A stretch of DNA of 64,000 bases. Origin: Neochlamydia sp. AcF84 (lineage in GTDB: Bacteria; Chlamydiota; Chlamydiia; Chlamydiales; Parachlamydiaceae). The notes under the pieces were generated by a model that saw nothing but the letters and a program-made list of their open reading frames with translations, was not told the DNA's origin and ran no database searches. The position numbers and the translations under genes are program-made. This document shows positions 28,848 to 37,648 of the stretch, piece after piece. Position 1 is the first letter of the stretch. Each line of letters opens with the position of its first letter. The stretch lies in the NCBI RefSeq assembly GCF_011087585.1, contig NZ_VJOT01000038.1, positions 1 through 64,000 of the forward strand, read 5' to 3'.

Positions 28848-30455
28848 TTAATTTTTTACTTTAACTAAGCTCTTCATGAGAGCTATTAATTCGCTGTTAT
28901 GATAAATCTCTTCAAAACACAAGCGATAGCGATAGGTCCAATTGGTAGTGGAGTGTCCCGATGGATCATTAATGCGCTCATCGCTGAGCTCATCCCAGGC
29001 CATGTAGGGAAAAAGAGAAAAGTATTCATTGAGAAGATTAATATGAAAAAGGCTAGGAGAGCGATGGCTGTCTTTAAGGATGGCTAGATTTTTCTCAAAT
29101 GATAAGGCAGGCTCATACTCCCACCCCTTGGCTTGGCATAGATAAAGGGCTTCCTCAGGATGATTTTTCCACCACTGCTTTAACGTTTCGGAATCATGGG
29201 TAGAAACTGTGGTCATGCTCTCTGGCGGATAAGCATGGATATCAATAAAGCTTTTATCTCCTTGCCAATCTCTTTCCCATCGCATAACTTTTGTGCCGCA
29301 TATCCCTAAGCTTTTTAAGCATTCTCTTACCTTCGCAGGGACAGCCCCTAAGTCTTCACCAATCGGTAGCATCGAGCAATTTTTTAGCATCCTCGCAAGA
29401 TTTTTTTTACCTAAAGGAACCCATTGTGTTTCATCCTCAGGAAAAAAATTTCCCTCAGCGCTAGCTTTACCTAAAGGGATGGCCCATATACGAAAAAAAC
29501 CCACGACATGATCGATGCGAAAAATATCATATAAGCGACCGGCCACTTTTAAACGCTCTTGCCACCAGGTATAATGATCTTTTTCCATCTCCTCCCAATT
29601 GTAAAGAGGAAAGTGCCAATTTTGCCCTTCTTGGCTATAAATATCGGGGGGAGCCCCAGCATTTTGATCCATGATGAAAAGTTTACGATGAAGCCATACA
29701 TCAGCGCTTTCTCGGCTAATGAGGATAGGGATATCGCCTTTTAATAAGATGTCCTTAGATCGAGCATACTTTCGTACTTCTTCAAATTGTTTGAAACAGA
29801 GATATTGTAGGAATATATGATAGGAAATTTGGGTTTCATATTTTTTTTGCAGCCGCTTTATTTCTGCTGAACAAGGATCTTGAAGTTCTGAAGGCCAGCT
29901 ATCTAAAGGTTGCCAATTGCTAATTTTTTTTAATGCCTTAAAAAGAGCATAGCTCTGCAGCCAAGGATTTTCTTTAGTAAAATTTAGGTAGCCAGGAGAT
30001 TGAGATTGATGCGCATACGTATATTGATAGTAGAGCTGCAAAAAGAGATCGCGTTTAATATGGAGGGTAGGGTAATCCACACGCTGTTTTTTTGTGAGCA
30101 ATTGCAATTCAGCAAGTAGGCCTGTTAAATCTTTATAAGTTTCTACATCTGGAAGGGAAGAAAGACTTATATGTAGAGGATTTAAAGCAAAAGCTGAAAT
30201 AGAGCTATAGGGACTAGGTTCAGGGCCCGTGTCATTGAGAGGAAGAAGCTGGATCAGATTAAAATTAACTTGATGGCACCAATCAATCACCCATTTTAAG
30301 TCATGAAATTCGCCTATGCCTCCACTAACTTGGGTATGTAAAGAGAATAGGGGAACATTAATGCCGTGGTGTGGTTTTATGCCCACTGTCTTCCAGCCGG
30401 GAGCTGAGGGAGTGGCCAAAAGCGAGTTACAAAGCTGGGGCGTTATCATTGTCAT
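28848..30455 (-). CDS. malQ: 4-alpha-glucanotransferase (amylomaltase)
   Basis: A 535-residue GH77 enzyme that moves maltodextrin segments between glucans in glycogen metabolism. Visible family motifs: PLNDTGPEPSPYSSISAFALNP near the N-terminus, GDIPILISRESADVWLH, the nucleophile region FRIDHVVGFFRIWAIP, the general-acid region PIGEDLGAVP, and STHDSETLKQWW. Length fits the short bacterial form. It follows the type III operon terminator, in the same relative place as malQ next to the chaperone/copN genes of Chlamydia. Confidence 0.94.
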   Translation of the reverse strand: MTMITPQLCNSLLATPSAPGWKTVGIKPHHGINVPLFSLHTQVSGGIGEFHDLKWVIDWCHQVNFNLIQLLPLNDTGPEPSPYSSISAFALNPLHISLSSLPDVETYKDLTGLLAELQLLTKKQRVDYPTLHIKRDLFLQLYYQYTYAHQSQSPGYLNFTKENPWLQSYALFKALKKISNWQPLDSWPSELQDPCSAEIKRLQKKYETQISYHIFLQYLCFKQFEEVRKYARSKDILLKGDIPILISRESADVWLHRKLFIMDQNAGAPPDIYSQEGQNWHFPLYNWEEMEKDHYTWWQERLKVAGRLYDIFRIDHVVGFFRIWAIPLGKASAEGNFFPEDETQWVPLGKKNLARMLKNCSMLPIGEDLGAVPAKVRECLKSLGICGTKVMRWERDWQGDKSFIDIHAYPPESMTTVSTHDSETLKQWWKNHPEEALYLCQAKGWEYEPALSFEKNLAILKDSHRSPSLFHINLLNEYFSLFPYMAWDELSDERINDPSGHSTTNWTYRYRLCFEEIYHNSELIALMKSLVKVKN

Positions 30456-30493
30456 GCCTGCAGATTAATAGATAGTCTATATAAGAATAAATA

Positions 30494-30521
30494 CAAAAAA
30501 AGGGCTAAAGCATCCTTAGCC
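30494..30521 (-). terminator. Rho-independent terminator of the type III secretion operon
   Basis: On the minus strand GGCTAA and TTAGCC form a six-base stem around a seven-base loop, followed by C and seven T. It lies about 120 bases after the chaperone stop and before malQ, so malQ appears to be a separate unit. Confidence 0.8.
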
Positions 30522-30638
30522 ATTGATTTTCAAAATAAGATAAGCAGCTTTATGCTTGTTTTTAGGCTTTCTTGGCCAAAAATCTCTCTAAAGAATAAAG
30601 ACAGCTTAGCTGCCTGGCCTTAAGAAAATATGAGCCCA

Positions 30639-31127
30639 TCAAGGCCGTATGCCAAAAAAGCTGCTACCTCCTCCTGGAGAAGTTAAGCTAGAAAAGCCGA
30701 TGGTGGGAATCTCTCCGCGGTTAAGAGCTTCTTTCCAAAGAGTCACTTTTTCTGATAAATTCTGCATAATTGTATTGACTTGCTCACCGGAGATTTCATC
30801 AAAAGGTAACATATCAAACAAAAAAAACACTTGAGTTTTTTTACTAAAAGCAAATATGCCTTCATGAGCTTTATTTAGATGATTAAATTTAAGAGCTTCG
30901 CGAAAGATATTTTCACGAAAACGGCCGGCCGGCAATTCAAGGATTTCAAACGAAATGATCAGATAAGGCTGAGTGTTATGCTTCTGCAATACCACCTCAT
31001 TGTTGCCTTTTAAAAGAAGGGTGATATTATTATTTCCTGTCGGTTCTAAATGCGAAAGTTCAATTTTCTCTCCAAGATCTTTCAGAAGCGATTCTAGATT
31101 ATGAGAAGGCATTAAAACCTCATTCAT
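30639..31127 (-). CDS. Type III secretion chaperone, CesT/SycE class (Scc1-like)
   Basis: A 162-residue protein in the position of Chlamydia CT088 (SycE/Scc1), a chaperone for CopN. The first 140 residues have the class I chaperone layout: small, acidic, alpha/beta, with LESLLKDLGEKIELSHLEP at the start, an ISFEILELPAG strand and C-terminal helices. The Gly/Ser-rich end (SSLTSPGGGSSFFGIRP) is an extension. Its ATG overlaps the stop region of the TyeA-like gene by eight bases, implying translational coupling. Confidence 0.7.
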   Translation of the reverse strand: MNEVLMPSHNLESLLKDLGEKIELSHLEPTGNNNITLLLKGNNEVVLQKHNTQPYLIISFEILELPAGRFRENIFREALKFNHLNKAHEGIFAFSKKTQVFFLFDMLPFDEISGEQVNTIMQNLSEKVTLWKEALNRGEIPTIGFSSLTSPGGGSSFFGIRP

Positions 31128-31440
31128 TATTAGGGTTAATATGTAGCTGCTGTTCTTCTTCTTGTTTAATTAGCTCTTCTTCTAATTGATCTTCTAAGTC
31201 ACTTAAAGCTTCCAGGATGGCACTAAACATTTCATCGCGATGCTGGACAGAGCGAAAAATATGATGGATAGAAACTTGTCTAACTGCATCACGCATCTGA
31301 TTGATTAAAGTAATCTTATCCTCTATTGTCTGTGCACCAGCTTTCACGGCTGCCTGGATAATCTTATCGGACGACAAAAATCTTTCTGCAGCCAGATATA
31401 AGAATTGCCTAGAAACTTCATGGGCAGTAAATTTTGCCAT
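31120..31440 (-). CDS. TyeA-like small protein of the type III gatekeeper
   Basis: A 106-residue all-helical acidic protein between sctW and the chaperone gene. By eye, residues from LAAERFLSSDKIIQAAVKAG through HHIFRSVQHRDEMFSAIL to LEDQLEEEL run parallel to Yersinia TyeA (LVDKRW..IEHLANAF to FPLGVFSDEEQRQNLL to ESEEEEL) with almost equal spacing but low identity. TyeA binds the C-terminus of YopN to control secretion. The ATG at 31440 is used; a TTG two codons upstream is an alternative. In Chlamydia this domain is normally fused into CopN, so the separate gene is notable. Confidence 0.5.
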   Translation of the reverse strand: MAKFTAHEVSRQFLYLAAERFLSSDKIIQAAVKAGAQTIEDKITLINQMRDAVRQVSIHHIFRSVQHRDEMFSAILEALSDLEDQLEEELIKQEEEQQLHINPNNE

Positions 31441-31461
31441 AATCAATCGTGGTTAAAAATT

Positions 31462-32370
31462 CTAGCCAGCTCTAGCGGCTTTTATAGGTTTGCTAGCGTT
31501 TCGAATTTCAAAATACCTGTCAACGCCCATGATAGCTTGCAATTTTTTTAAAAGAGCCATTGTATTTTTCATGTGGGCCACATCTTCTTTATCATCTAGC
31601 TTCTTCAGCTTATTTATTTCTATCCCACATTTTTTTAAAAGAAAAGACTCAATTTTTTTTAGATTTTTTCCATAGCCTTCATCTAACATTTTATAAATAG
31701 CTGTGGCTTCAATAGGATTTGACATCAAGTAATCTAATAATTTATTGAGATCCCCTCCTTGGACAATTTTTAAAGCCGCTTCTGTGGCTTCTTGTGTAGC
31801 CTTTTTGGCTTCCGTCTCGACCTTATGGGCTACTTCCTGTTCACGTTTATCAATGATTTCCTTGTTCAAATCTACTTGCGCAACCTGAAGAGTGTCTTTA
31901 AAATCCTCTAAGGCTACAGAGATAAGAAATTCTAAAGCTAAGCTAGCTTCAATGGGATTGGGATATTCTTTATGAATCATTTCCAAGATATCTTGCTTAC
32001 TCATGCCATCTTTAAGCTTTTCAGTTAAGGCGAGTAAGCCTGCAGGAGGAAATTGAGGGTTTCTCTTGGAGAATTGTTGAGCCCCTTCCTCTAGCTCTTT
32101 AGGTGGCATTAACTTTTTCTGCGCTAATTTGGCTTCCTTAGCTTTTTTAACACTAGAAGTATGAGCTTTAATCTGGCGATCTGAGCGGCGTAGCGCTGCT
32201 GCTAAGGGGTTTTTTTCCTCCGATTGTTGCTCTTGCAATTCTGCTTTCTGCTCAGAAGCGATAATAGCAGCTTTTGCTACCAATTTATCGGATGCTTGAT
32301 CCTCTTTCATTCCCATCAAGATTTGTTTCAATCCATCAGGGTTCTGTAAATGTCCAAGATCTACGACCAT
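31462..32370 (-). CDS. sctW: Type III secretion gatekeeper SctW (CopN/YopN family)
   Basis: A 302-residue protein in the CopN position. The N-terminal region (1-110) is polar, with a Lys/Gln-rich stretch; the HrpJ/YopN-like helical domain fills about 115-300 (KRNPQFPPAGLLALTEKLKDGMSKQDILEMI, DPxEASLALEFLISVAL-type helices). Chlamydia CopN is about 400 residues and includes the TyeA-like region. This protein is about 100 shorter, close to YopN, and the following gene supplies a TyeA-like piece. It plugs the secretion apparatus until host contact. AAGAAGG precedes the start. Confidence 0.8.
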   Translation of the reverse strand: MVVDLGHLQNPDGLKQILMGMKEDQASDKLVAKAAIIASEQKAELQEQQSEEKNPLAAALRRSDRQIKAHTSSVKKAKEAKLAQKKLMPPKELEEGAQQFSKRNPQFPPAGLLALTEKLKDGMSKQDILEMIHKEYPNPIEASLALEFLISVALEDFKDTLQVAQVDLNKEIIDKREQEVAHKVETEAKKATQEATEAALKIVQGGDLNKLLDYLMSNPIEATAIYKMLDEGYGKNLKKIESFLLKKCGIEINKLKKLDDKEDVAHMKNTMALLKKLQAIMGVDRYFEIRNASKPIKAARAG

Positions 32371-32408
32371 AGTCTTACCTTCTTGTGAAACTTAACGTTA
32401 AAATTAGG

Positions 32409-34589
32409 CTATCCTATCTGTATTCTCCCTAAGGGTTGAAGACGAATATCAGAAACAATTTCTTGGTAGGAAACTACCGAGATGTCAGAAAACTCCATCT
32501 CTACAAGCTTGCGAACGAATCGGCGAACGTCGATGGCTGTTAGGATAACGGGGGGTTGCCCTCCAGGAGGAGGAGGCGCCACGGTATTACGGATGCTTTG
32601 CAGAATCAATTGCACAGAATCAGGATCTAAAGCTAAATAGGAGCCAGCAGAAGTTTGTTTAATAGCCCCTCGCACCATATCTTCAATTTCAGGATCTAAA
32701 ATATAAACCGAAAGAACAGATTGTCCTTGTGAATACTTAAAGCTAATGTAGCGTTTAAGGGAGGAACGTACATATTCAGTCAGCAAAACTGTATCTTTTT
32801 CTGTCTGAGCCCATTCACTTAAAGCTTCTAAAATTGTGCGTAAGTCTTTGATTGAAACTTGTTCTTGAATTAAACGTTTAAAGATATCGGTCATTTTCTG
32901 GAGGGGAATTAAACGGGTAACTTCTTTGACTAGATCAGGAAAAGATTTCTCTACAAACTCAATCATCGATTTTACTTCTTGAATGCCCACAAATTCATTA
33001 GCATAATGGCGAAAAAAGTAAGATACATGCAAAACCATCACCTCTAAGGCATTCCAATATTTGATACCTGCTTTATCTAAAAGCTCTTTGTTTTGTATAC
33101 TTACCCATAAGGAAGGCATCCCTAAGGAGTTCTTATAGCTCACGTAAGGAAGGTTGTAGCGCTTAAGATTTTCTTCACTTTCGTTTGTTAGCACGCTGTT
33201 TTCTAAAGCTCTTCCTCGAATAATAGGAACTTCATTTAGGTGAATGGAATATTCATCAGATTCAAGGACAGGGGAGTCTGTACGTACGTGCACGCCAGGA
33301 AATCTCACACCCAGATCGGCATAGAGAGCTTGTCGCATCTTAGGAATCATTTGATCGACAAAGCTTTGTCCTTTTTGGGCTTTTTGGATCTCTCCACTTA
33401 AGTGTCTACCACATTCTAGAATCACAGGAAGGGTGAGAGCGTAATTATCAATGCCTCCACCTGCAATTACTTTATGGCCGGAAACAGAAGTGTCTATACT
33501 TGGGCTTGCTGCGGCTACTGAAGAGATGGTTCCCCCGCCTGCTGAAGTAAGGCCGCCTGCCGCTTCTCTTTTCAACCTTGCCGCTGACATAAGAGAGTAG
33601 CCAATTAAACCCATGCCTGCAGAAAGGATTAAGAAGGGGGCGGCAGGAAATCCAGGCATAATGGCCATGCCCATTAAAAAGGCCGCAGCCAGCAACAGAG
33701 CCTTAGGCTGCTTTAAAATTTGCCCTGATATTTCAGCACCTAAGTTAGAATCGGAAGTTTCATTGGAAACACGTGTAGTAACTAAACCTGCAGTAATAGT
33801 AATCAATAAAGATGGAATCTGAGATACCAGACCATCACCAATCGATAAAACGCTATAGGTTTGGGCGGCATCCGCCATGGTCATTCCATTCATCGTATTA
33901 CCGATAATAATTCCACCTATAATGTTTATGAGGGTAATTACAATGCCTGCGATCGCATCACCTTTCACAAATTTCATCGCACCATCCATCGCACCATATA
34001 GCTGGCTCTCTTTTTGGATGGCTAGACGTTTTTCACGGGCTTGGTTTTGGTCTAAAATCCCTGCCCTCATATCAGCATCGATACTCATTTGCTTACCGGG
34101 CATCGCATCCAAAGTAAAACGTGCGGCTACCTCTGCCACCCGTTCGGCACCTTTAGTGATGACAATAAATTGGACCAAGGTAATGATAAGAAATATAACT
34201 CCTCCCACTACAAAGTTGCCGCCGACAACAAAATTACCGAAACCATAAATAATCTCGCCGGCATTAGCATGTAATAAAATTTGACGGGTAGAAGCAATAT
34301 TTAATCCTAGCCGGTAGAGAGTCGTAATCAGCAGTAAAGAGGGAAAAATAGATAAATGCACAGCGCTAGGGATATACATCCCTACCATTAAGAGAGCCAC
34401 TGAGATAGCTAAGTTAAAGGCAATTAAGTAATCAATGAGGTGAGGAGGCAGCTGAAGGATGATCATCATTAAAATACCAATGATCAAGCAAGCAAGAAAG
34501 ACATCACTTGATCTTGAAATATTTTCAAGCGATCTTTCTCCTCCTAGGCGGGCAGTTATTCCGTCCAAAATTTTTCTAAAAAAGTTCAT
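32409..34589 (-). CDS. sctV: Type III secretion export gate protein SctV
   Basis: A 726-residue FlhA/LcrD-family inner-membrane protein that forms the nonameric export gate. Residues 30-330 hold about eight membrane segments and the conserved cytosolic loop TLDAMPGKQMSIDADMRAGILD..AREKR..QKESQLYGAMDGAMKFVKGDAIAG. The C-terminal half is the large cytosolic ring domain (NEVPIIRGRALENSVL to LTAIDVRRFVRKLVE). A Gly/Ser-rich linker (about 340-375) joins the two. It begins three bases after the sctU stop. Confidence 0.96.
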   Translation of the reverse strand: MNFFRKILDGITARLGGERSLENISRSSDVFLACLIIGILMMIILQLPPHLIDYLIAFNLAISVALLMVGMYIPSAVHLSIFPSLLLITTLYRLGLNIASTRQILLHANAGEIIYGFGNFVVGGNFVVGGVIFLIITLVQFIVITKGAERVAEVAARFTLDAMPGKQMSIDADMRAGILDQNQAREKRLAIQKESQLYGAMDGAMKFVKGDAIAGIVITLINIIGGIIIGNTMNGMTMADAAQTYSVLSIGDGLVSQIPSLLITITAGLVTTRVSNETSDSNLGAEISGQILKQPKALLLAAAFLMGMAIMPGFPAAPFLILSAGMGLIGYSLMSAARLKREAAGGLTSAGGGTISSVAAASPSIDTSVSGHKVIAGGGIDNYALTLPVILECGRHLSGEIQKAQKGQSFVDQMIPKMRQALYADLGVRFPGVHVRTDSPVLESDEYSIHLNEVPIIRGRALENSVLTNESEENLKRYNLPYVSYKNSLGMPSLWVSIQNKELLDKAGIKYWNALEVMVLHVSYFFRHYANEFVGIQEVKSMIEFVEKSFPDLVKEVTRLIPLQKMTDIFKRLIQEQVSIKDLRTILEALSEWAQTEKDTVLLTEYVRSSLKRYISFKYSQGQSVLSVYILDPEIEDMVRGAIKQTSAGSYLALDPDSVQLILQSIRNTVAPPPPGGQPPVILTAIDVRRFVRKLVEMEFSDISVVSYQEIVSDIRLQPLGRIQIG

Positions 34590-34592
34590 GTG

Positions 34593-35672
34593 TCACTTTT
34601 CCCCTATATAATCGTATTGAGCCTCGGTATTTAACGAGCTAACCCACCGTAGTATTTCTGCTAAGGCTTCATAGGTGTCTTCGGGAATGTACTGATAGAT
34701 TTCCCCAGATTCCCAGAGTCGATGGGCTAATTTAATATTCCGTAAAACCGGAACTTCGTATTCTTCGGCAAGTTTAATAATTCTTTCTGCTAGTAAATCT
34801 TTACCCATTACTAAGATGTAAGGAGCTGCGTCTATCTCTCGTTCGTATCCTATTGCTATAGCTAGGTGAGTAGGATTAGTGACAACTGCCTTGGCTTTTT
34901 TAACACCTGCTGCAGGTCCTTCTGAATAAGCAATTTCATGGGCAATTTGCTTTCGTTTACCTTTAATATGAGGATCTCCTTCCGAGTTTTTATACTCTTG
35001 CTTGACCTCAAATTTTTCCATTTTCATTTCTTTAGCAAATGTTTTCTTCTGATAGATAAAATCGGCTACCGCTATGATAATAAAAAATAAGCCTATTTTT
35101 GCTACTACTTCCATCAAAAAAGCATCAAAAACCAACAAAGCAGAGATCATCGGCATAGATACTGTTTTTATCAAAATGGGTAAGCTCTTCATCATGACCT
35201 GGTAGATTAAATAGCTAGCAATAAACAACTTTAACGTCGATTTCAACAATTCAATTAAAGTCTTAAGCTTAAATTTTGCTTTTAAGTTTTGTATCGGATT
35301 AAATTTCTTGGGGTCAAACTTAAATACTTCTATAGCAAAAACCGGGCCAACGGTTAAAAAATTGACGATAACGCCGACTACACATACGATAGCCATCAGA
35401 GGAATGCTAGCTATAAAGATTACAATAGCAGATTGGTAATAGAGTTGAGGAATAGCCACATCCAGATTAGTGGTGGCTATCATGCGAAAAGTCCCTACCG
35501 TGAAATCTCCTAATTGCTGATAGAGGGTTGAACTTAATGCTACGGCTGCATAAACCGAGACAATAAAGGTAAAAGCAGAAGGAAGGTCTTGAGATTTAGC
35601 TACCTGACCCTTCTTTTTCGCATCCCTTAACTTTTTTGGTGTTGCTTCTTCGGTTTTTTCGCCCATAGCCAC
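34593..35672 (-). CDS. sctU: Type III secretion switch protein SctU
   Basis: A 359-residue FlhB/YscU-family protein controlling substrate switching. The N-terminus EKTEEATPKKLRDAKKKGQVAKSQDL is diagnostic. Four membrane segments follow, then the autocleavage site NPTH (266-269) in VVTNPTHLAIAIGYE. Residues after it (MGKDLLAERIIKLAEEYEVPVLRNIKLAHRLW) are the conserved SctU-C part. It is the first gene of the minus-strand operon; ychF lies upstream and divergent, as in Chlamydia. A second in-frame ATG two codons on is an alternative start. Confidence 0.96.
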   Translation of the reverse strand: MAMGEKTEEATPKKLRDAKKKGQVAKSQDLPSAFTFIVSVYAAVALSSTLYQQLGDFTVGTFRMIATTNLDVAIPQLYYQSAIVIFIASIPLMAIVCVVGVIVNFLTVGPVFAIEVFKFDPKKFNPIQNLKAKFKLKTLIELLKSTLKLFIASYLIYQVMMKSLPILIKTVSMPMISALLVFDAFLMEVVAKIGLFFIIIAVADFIYQKKTFAKEMKMEKFEVKQEYKNSEGDPHIKGKRKQIAHEIAYSEGPAAGVKKAKAVVTNPTHLAIAIGYEREIDAAPYILVMGKDLLAERIIKLAEEYEVPVLRNIKLAHRLWESGEIYQYIPEDTYEALAEILRWVSSLNTEAQYDYIGEK

Positions 35673-36477
35673 AGCCTTTGCTTAGAAATAAATTGGCAAA
35701 AATAAAGAAATTTTATTGGGGGCAACAAAATTTAAATATTTCTCAGTGCCTAAATGATGACAAAAAATTCTTTCACTTTACAAGTCTAGTATAATTCTTT
35801 TCTCTCTGAATGGTCAAGGAGTTTTGGAATGGCTTCCACCGTCTACAAAGCAAATTTTATTTTTTTTAATTTATCTAATGTTAACAGGAGGAATGTAAGC
35901 TTTTTAGGTGGAGGGCAATAGACTTAAGATAGAAATTAAATGCGTTAAAAAAGGAATTAAAGCTAAACTTCTAACCTATTCCAATTATAATCAGGATTCT
36001 TATTTATTTCAATTAGCTAGTAACTTGCTAATTGTGAAGGGCTTAGAGGTGATAGGCAAAAGGGTAGCAATAAGCTTGATTAAAGTGTGTAAAAATAAAT
36101 TTCAAACTTTATAAGAAAAGTTTTAATAAAAAATAATAATTTTCTTAGCTTTTTTCTAAATCTTTAGATGGGCTTTATGATACCTTATTTAGGCTTAAAG
36201 ATTAAAGCTTAGGAGTGCAATTATACTGATCTTTTAACATAAGGTCAATAAATCAGAAATGTGCTTCTGTTAAGGAGAAAAATTTTATTAGGAAATAAAA
36301 AGGAGGAATATCCTTTCAAGGATAGGCACGTCTTTTGATCAGGAACAATCATTTTATAAATATCCTCTTTAAACAGCTAAAAATTAAGCTTACCCTCTAA
36401 TTTTTCTATGAGCAGTCAGCAGAAAAAACACCCTTATCCCATCTCCTTCTCATTCTAAAGCCGCTCATTATTCTCTA
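35673..36477. other. About 800-bp gene-free region between divergent sctU and ychF
   Basis: AT-rich. It must hold the sctU operon promoter at its left end and the ychF promoter just to its right. A 68-codon frame at 35908-36114 starts with GTG, has no ribosome-binding site and no recognisable features, and is not annotated. The strong-looking AGGAGG near 35886 leads only to ATG-TAA. Confidence 0.45.
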
Positions 36478-36506
36478 TTGTTTTTTTTACTATTTCCTCC
36501 TATACT
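36478..36506 (+). promoter_or_regulatory. Predicted sigma70-type promoter for ychF
   Basis: TTGTTT (36478-36483) and TATACT (36501-36506) are separated by the ideal 17 bases. The start codon is 30 bases downstream, with GAGG nine bases before it. Confidence 0.6.
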
Positions 36507-36535
36507 TTTGCCACCAATTACTATGAGGTATCTAT

Positions 36536-37636
36536 ATGGCAGCCGGCCGACTTTCTTGCGGCATTGTAGGCCTCCCAAATGTGGGAAAATCTACTTTATT
36601 TAATGCTCTAACATCCAATCAAGCACCTGCATCTAATTATCCTTTTTGTACTATCGATCCGAATGTTGGAGTGGTAGAAGTACCAGATGCAAGGCTACAT
36701 GTTTTATCCGAGATCTCCCATAGCAATAAAATCATTTATGCGACTATGGAGTTTGTCGATATTGCTGGGCTAGTGGCGGGTGCTTCCCAAGGTGAAGGCT
36801 TAGGGAACAAATTTTTGGCTAATATTCGAGAAACAGATGCTATCGTTCATGTAGTGCGTTGTTTTGATTCTTCCGATATCGTGCATGTATCAGGACAAAC
36901 AGATCCTATCAGAGACATCGAAGTGATTAACCTTGAGCTGTGCTTAGCAGATCTGCAGATGATTGAAAATGCTATACCTCGCGTTGAAAAGCAGCTTAAA
37001 GGAAAAAAAGAGCTAGCCTTAACCTTGGCGGTCCTTAATCGTGTGCAAGAGCACTTAAATGCCAGCAAGCCGGTGAGAATGTTAGAATTTACACCCGAAG
37101 AGCGGGAAGTTCTTCAGCTTTATCCCTTATTGACCATGAAAAAAGTCATTTATGCTGCTAATGTTTCGGAAAACGATCTTCCCGACATGGAAAATTCTTA
37201 TGTAAAGCGCGTGCGTGACTATGCGGCTGCAGAGGGGAATGTTGTAATTTCTATTTGTGCTCGTATAGAAGAGGAGATTGCCCAGCTTAATTTAAGCGAA
37301 CGTGAACAATTTTTAGACAGCTTAGGATTGCAAGAATCGGGGCTTCAGCGCTTAATTAGAGCTTCCTATGAGATGTTAGGGCTTATTAGTTATATCACCA
37401 CCGGGGAAATTGAAACGCGCGCTTGGACTATCAATAGAGGTACCTCGGCGGCAGAAGCTGCTGGTAAGATCCACTCAGACATCCAAAAGGGATTTATTCG
37501 TGCCGAAGTCGTTTCTTATGAAGATATGGTTGCTTATAAAGGCCGTGTAGCCGCACGTGAAGCTGGAAAAGCTCGCTCTGAGGGACGAGAATATGTGGTA
37601 AAAGACGGCGATGTTATTTTATTTATGCATAATTAA
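36536..37636 (+). CDS. ychF: Redox-/ribosome-associated ATPase YchF (Obg-like)
   Basis: A 366-residue OLA1/YchF-family nucleotidase that hydrolyses ATP in preference to GTP and binds ribosomes. The P-loop [15 protein letters not shown] (about 12-26), [34 protein letters not shown], and the altered G4 motif in AANVSE support ATP preference. The C-terminal TGS domain ends [26 protein letters not shown]. It neighbours sctU, as CT092 neighbours CT091 in Chlamydia. Confidence 0.96.
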   Translation: MAAGRLSCGIVGLPNVGKSTLFNALTSNQAPASNYPFCTIDPNVGVVEVPDARLHVLSEISHSNKIIYATMEFVDIAGLVAGASQGEGLGNKFLANIRETDAIVHVVRCFDSSDIVHVSGQTDPIRDIEVINLELCLADLQMIENAIPRVEKQLKGKKELALTLAVLNRVQEHLNASKPVRMLEFTPEEREVLQLYPLLTMKKVIYAANVSENDLPDMENSYVKRVRDYAAAEGNVVISICARIEEEIAQLNLSEREQFLDSLGLQESGLQRLIRASYEMLGLISYITTGEIETRAWTINRGTSAAEAAGKIHSDIQKGFIRAEVVSYEDMVAYKGRVAAREAGKARSEGREYVVKDGDVILFMHN

Positions 37637-37648
37637 GCAGGTTTTATT

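Noticed and set aside
33613-34274. Open frames opposite to sctV
   Set aside because: Antisense shadows of a strongly conserved membrane protein gene.
35908-36114. 68-codon GTG-initiated frame between sctU and ychF
   Set aside because: No Shine-Dalgarno, no recognisable features, AT-rich chance composition.
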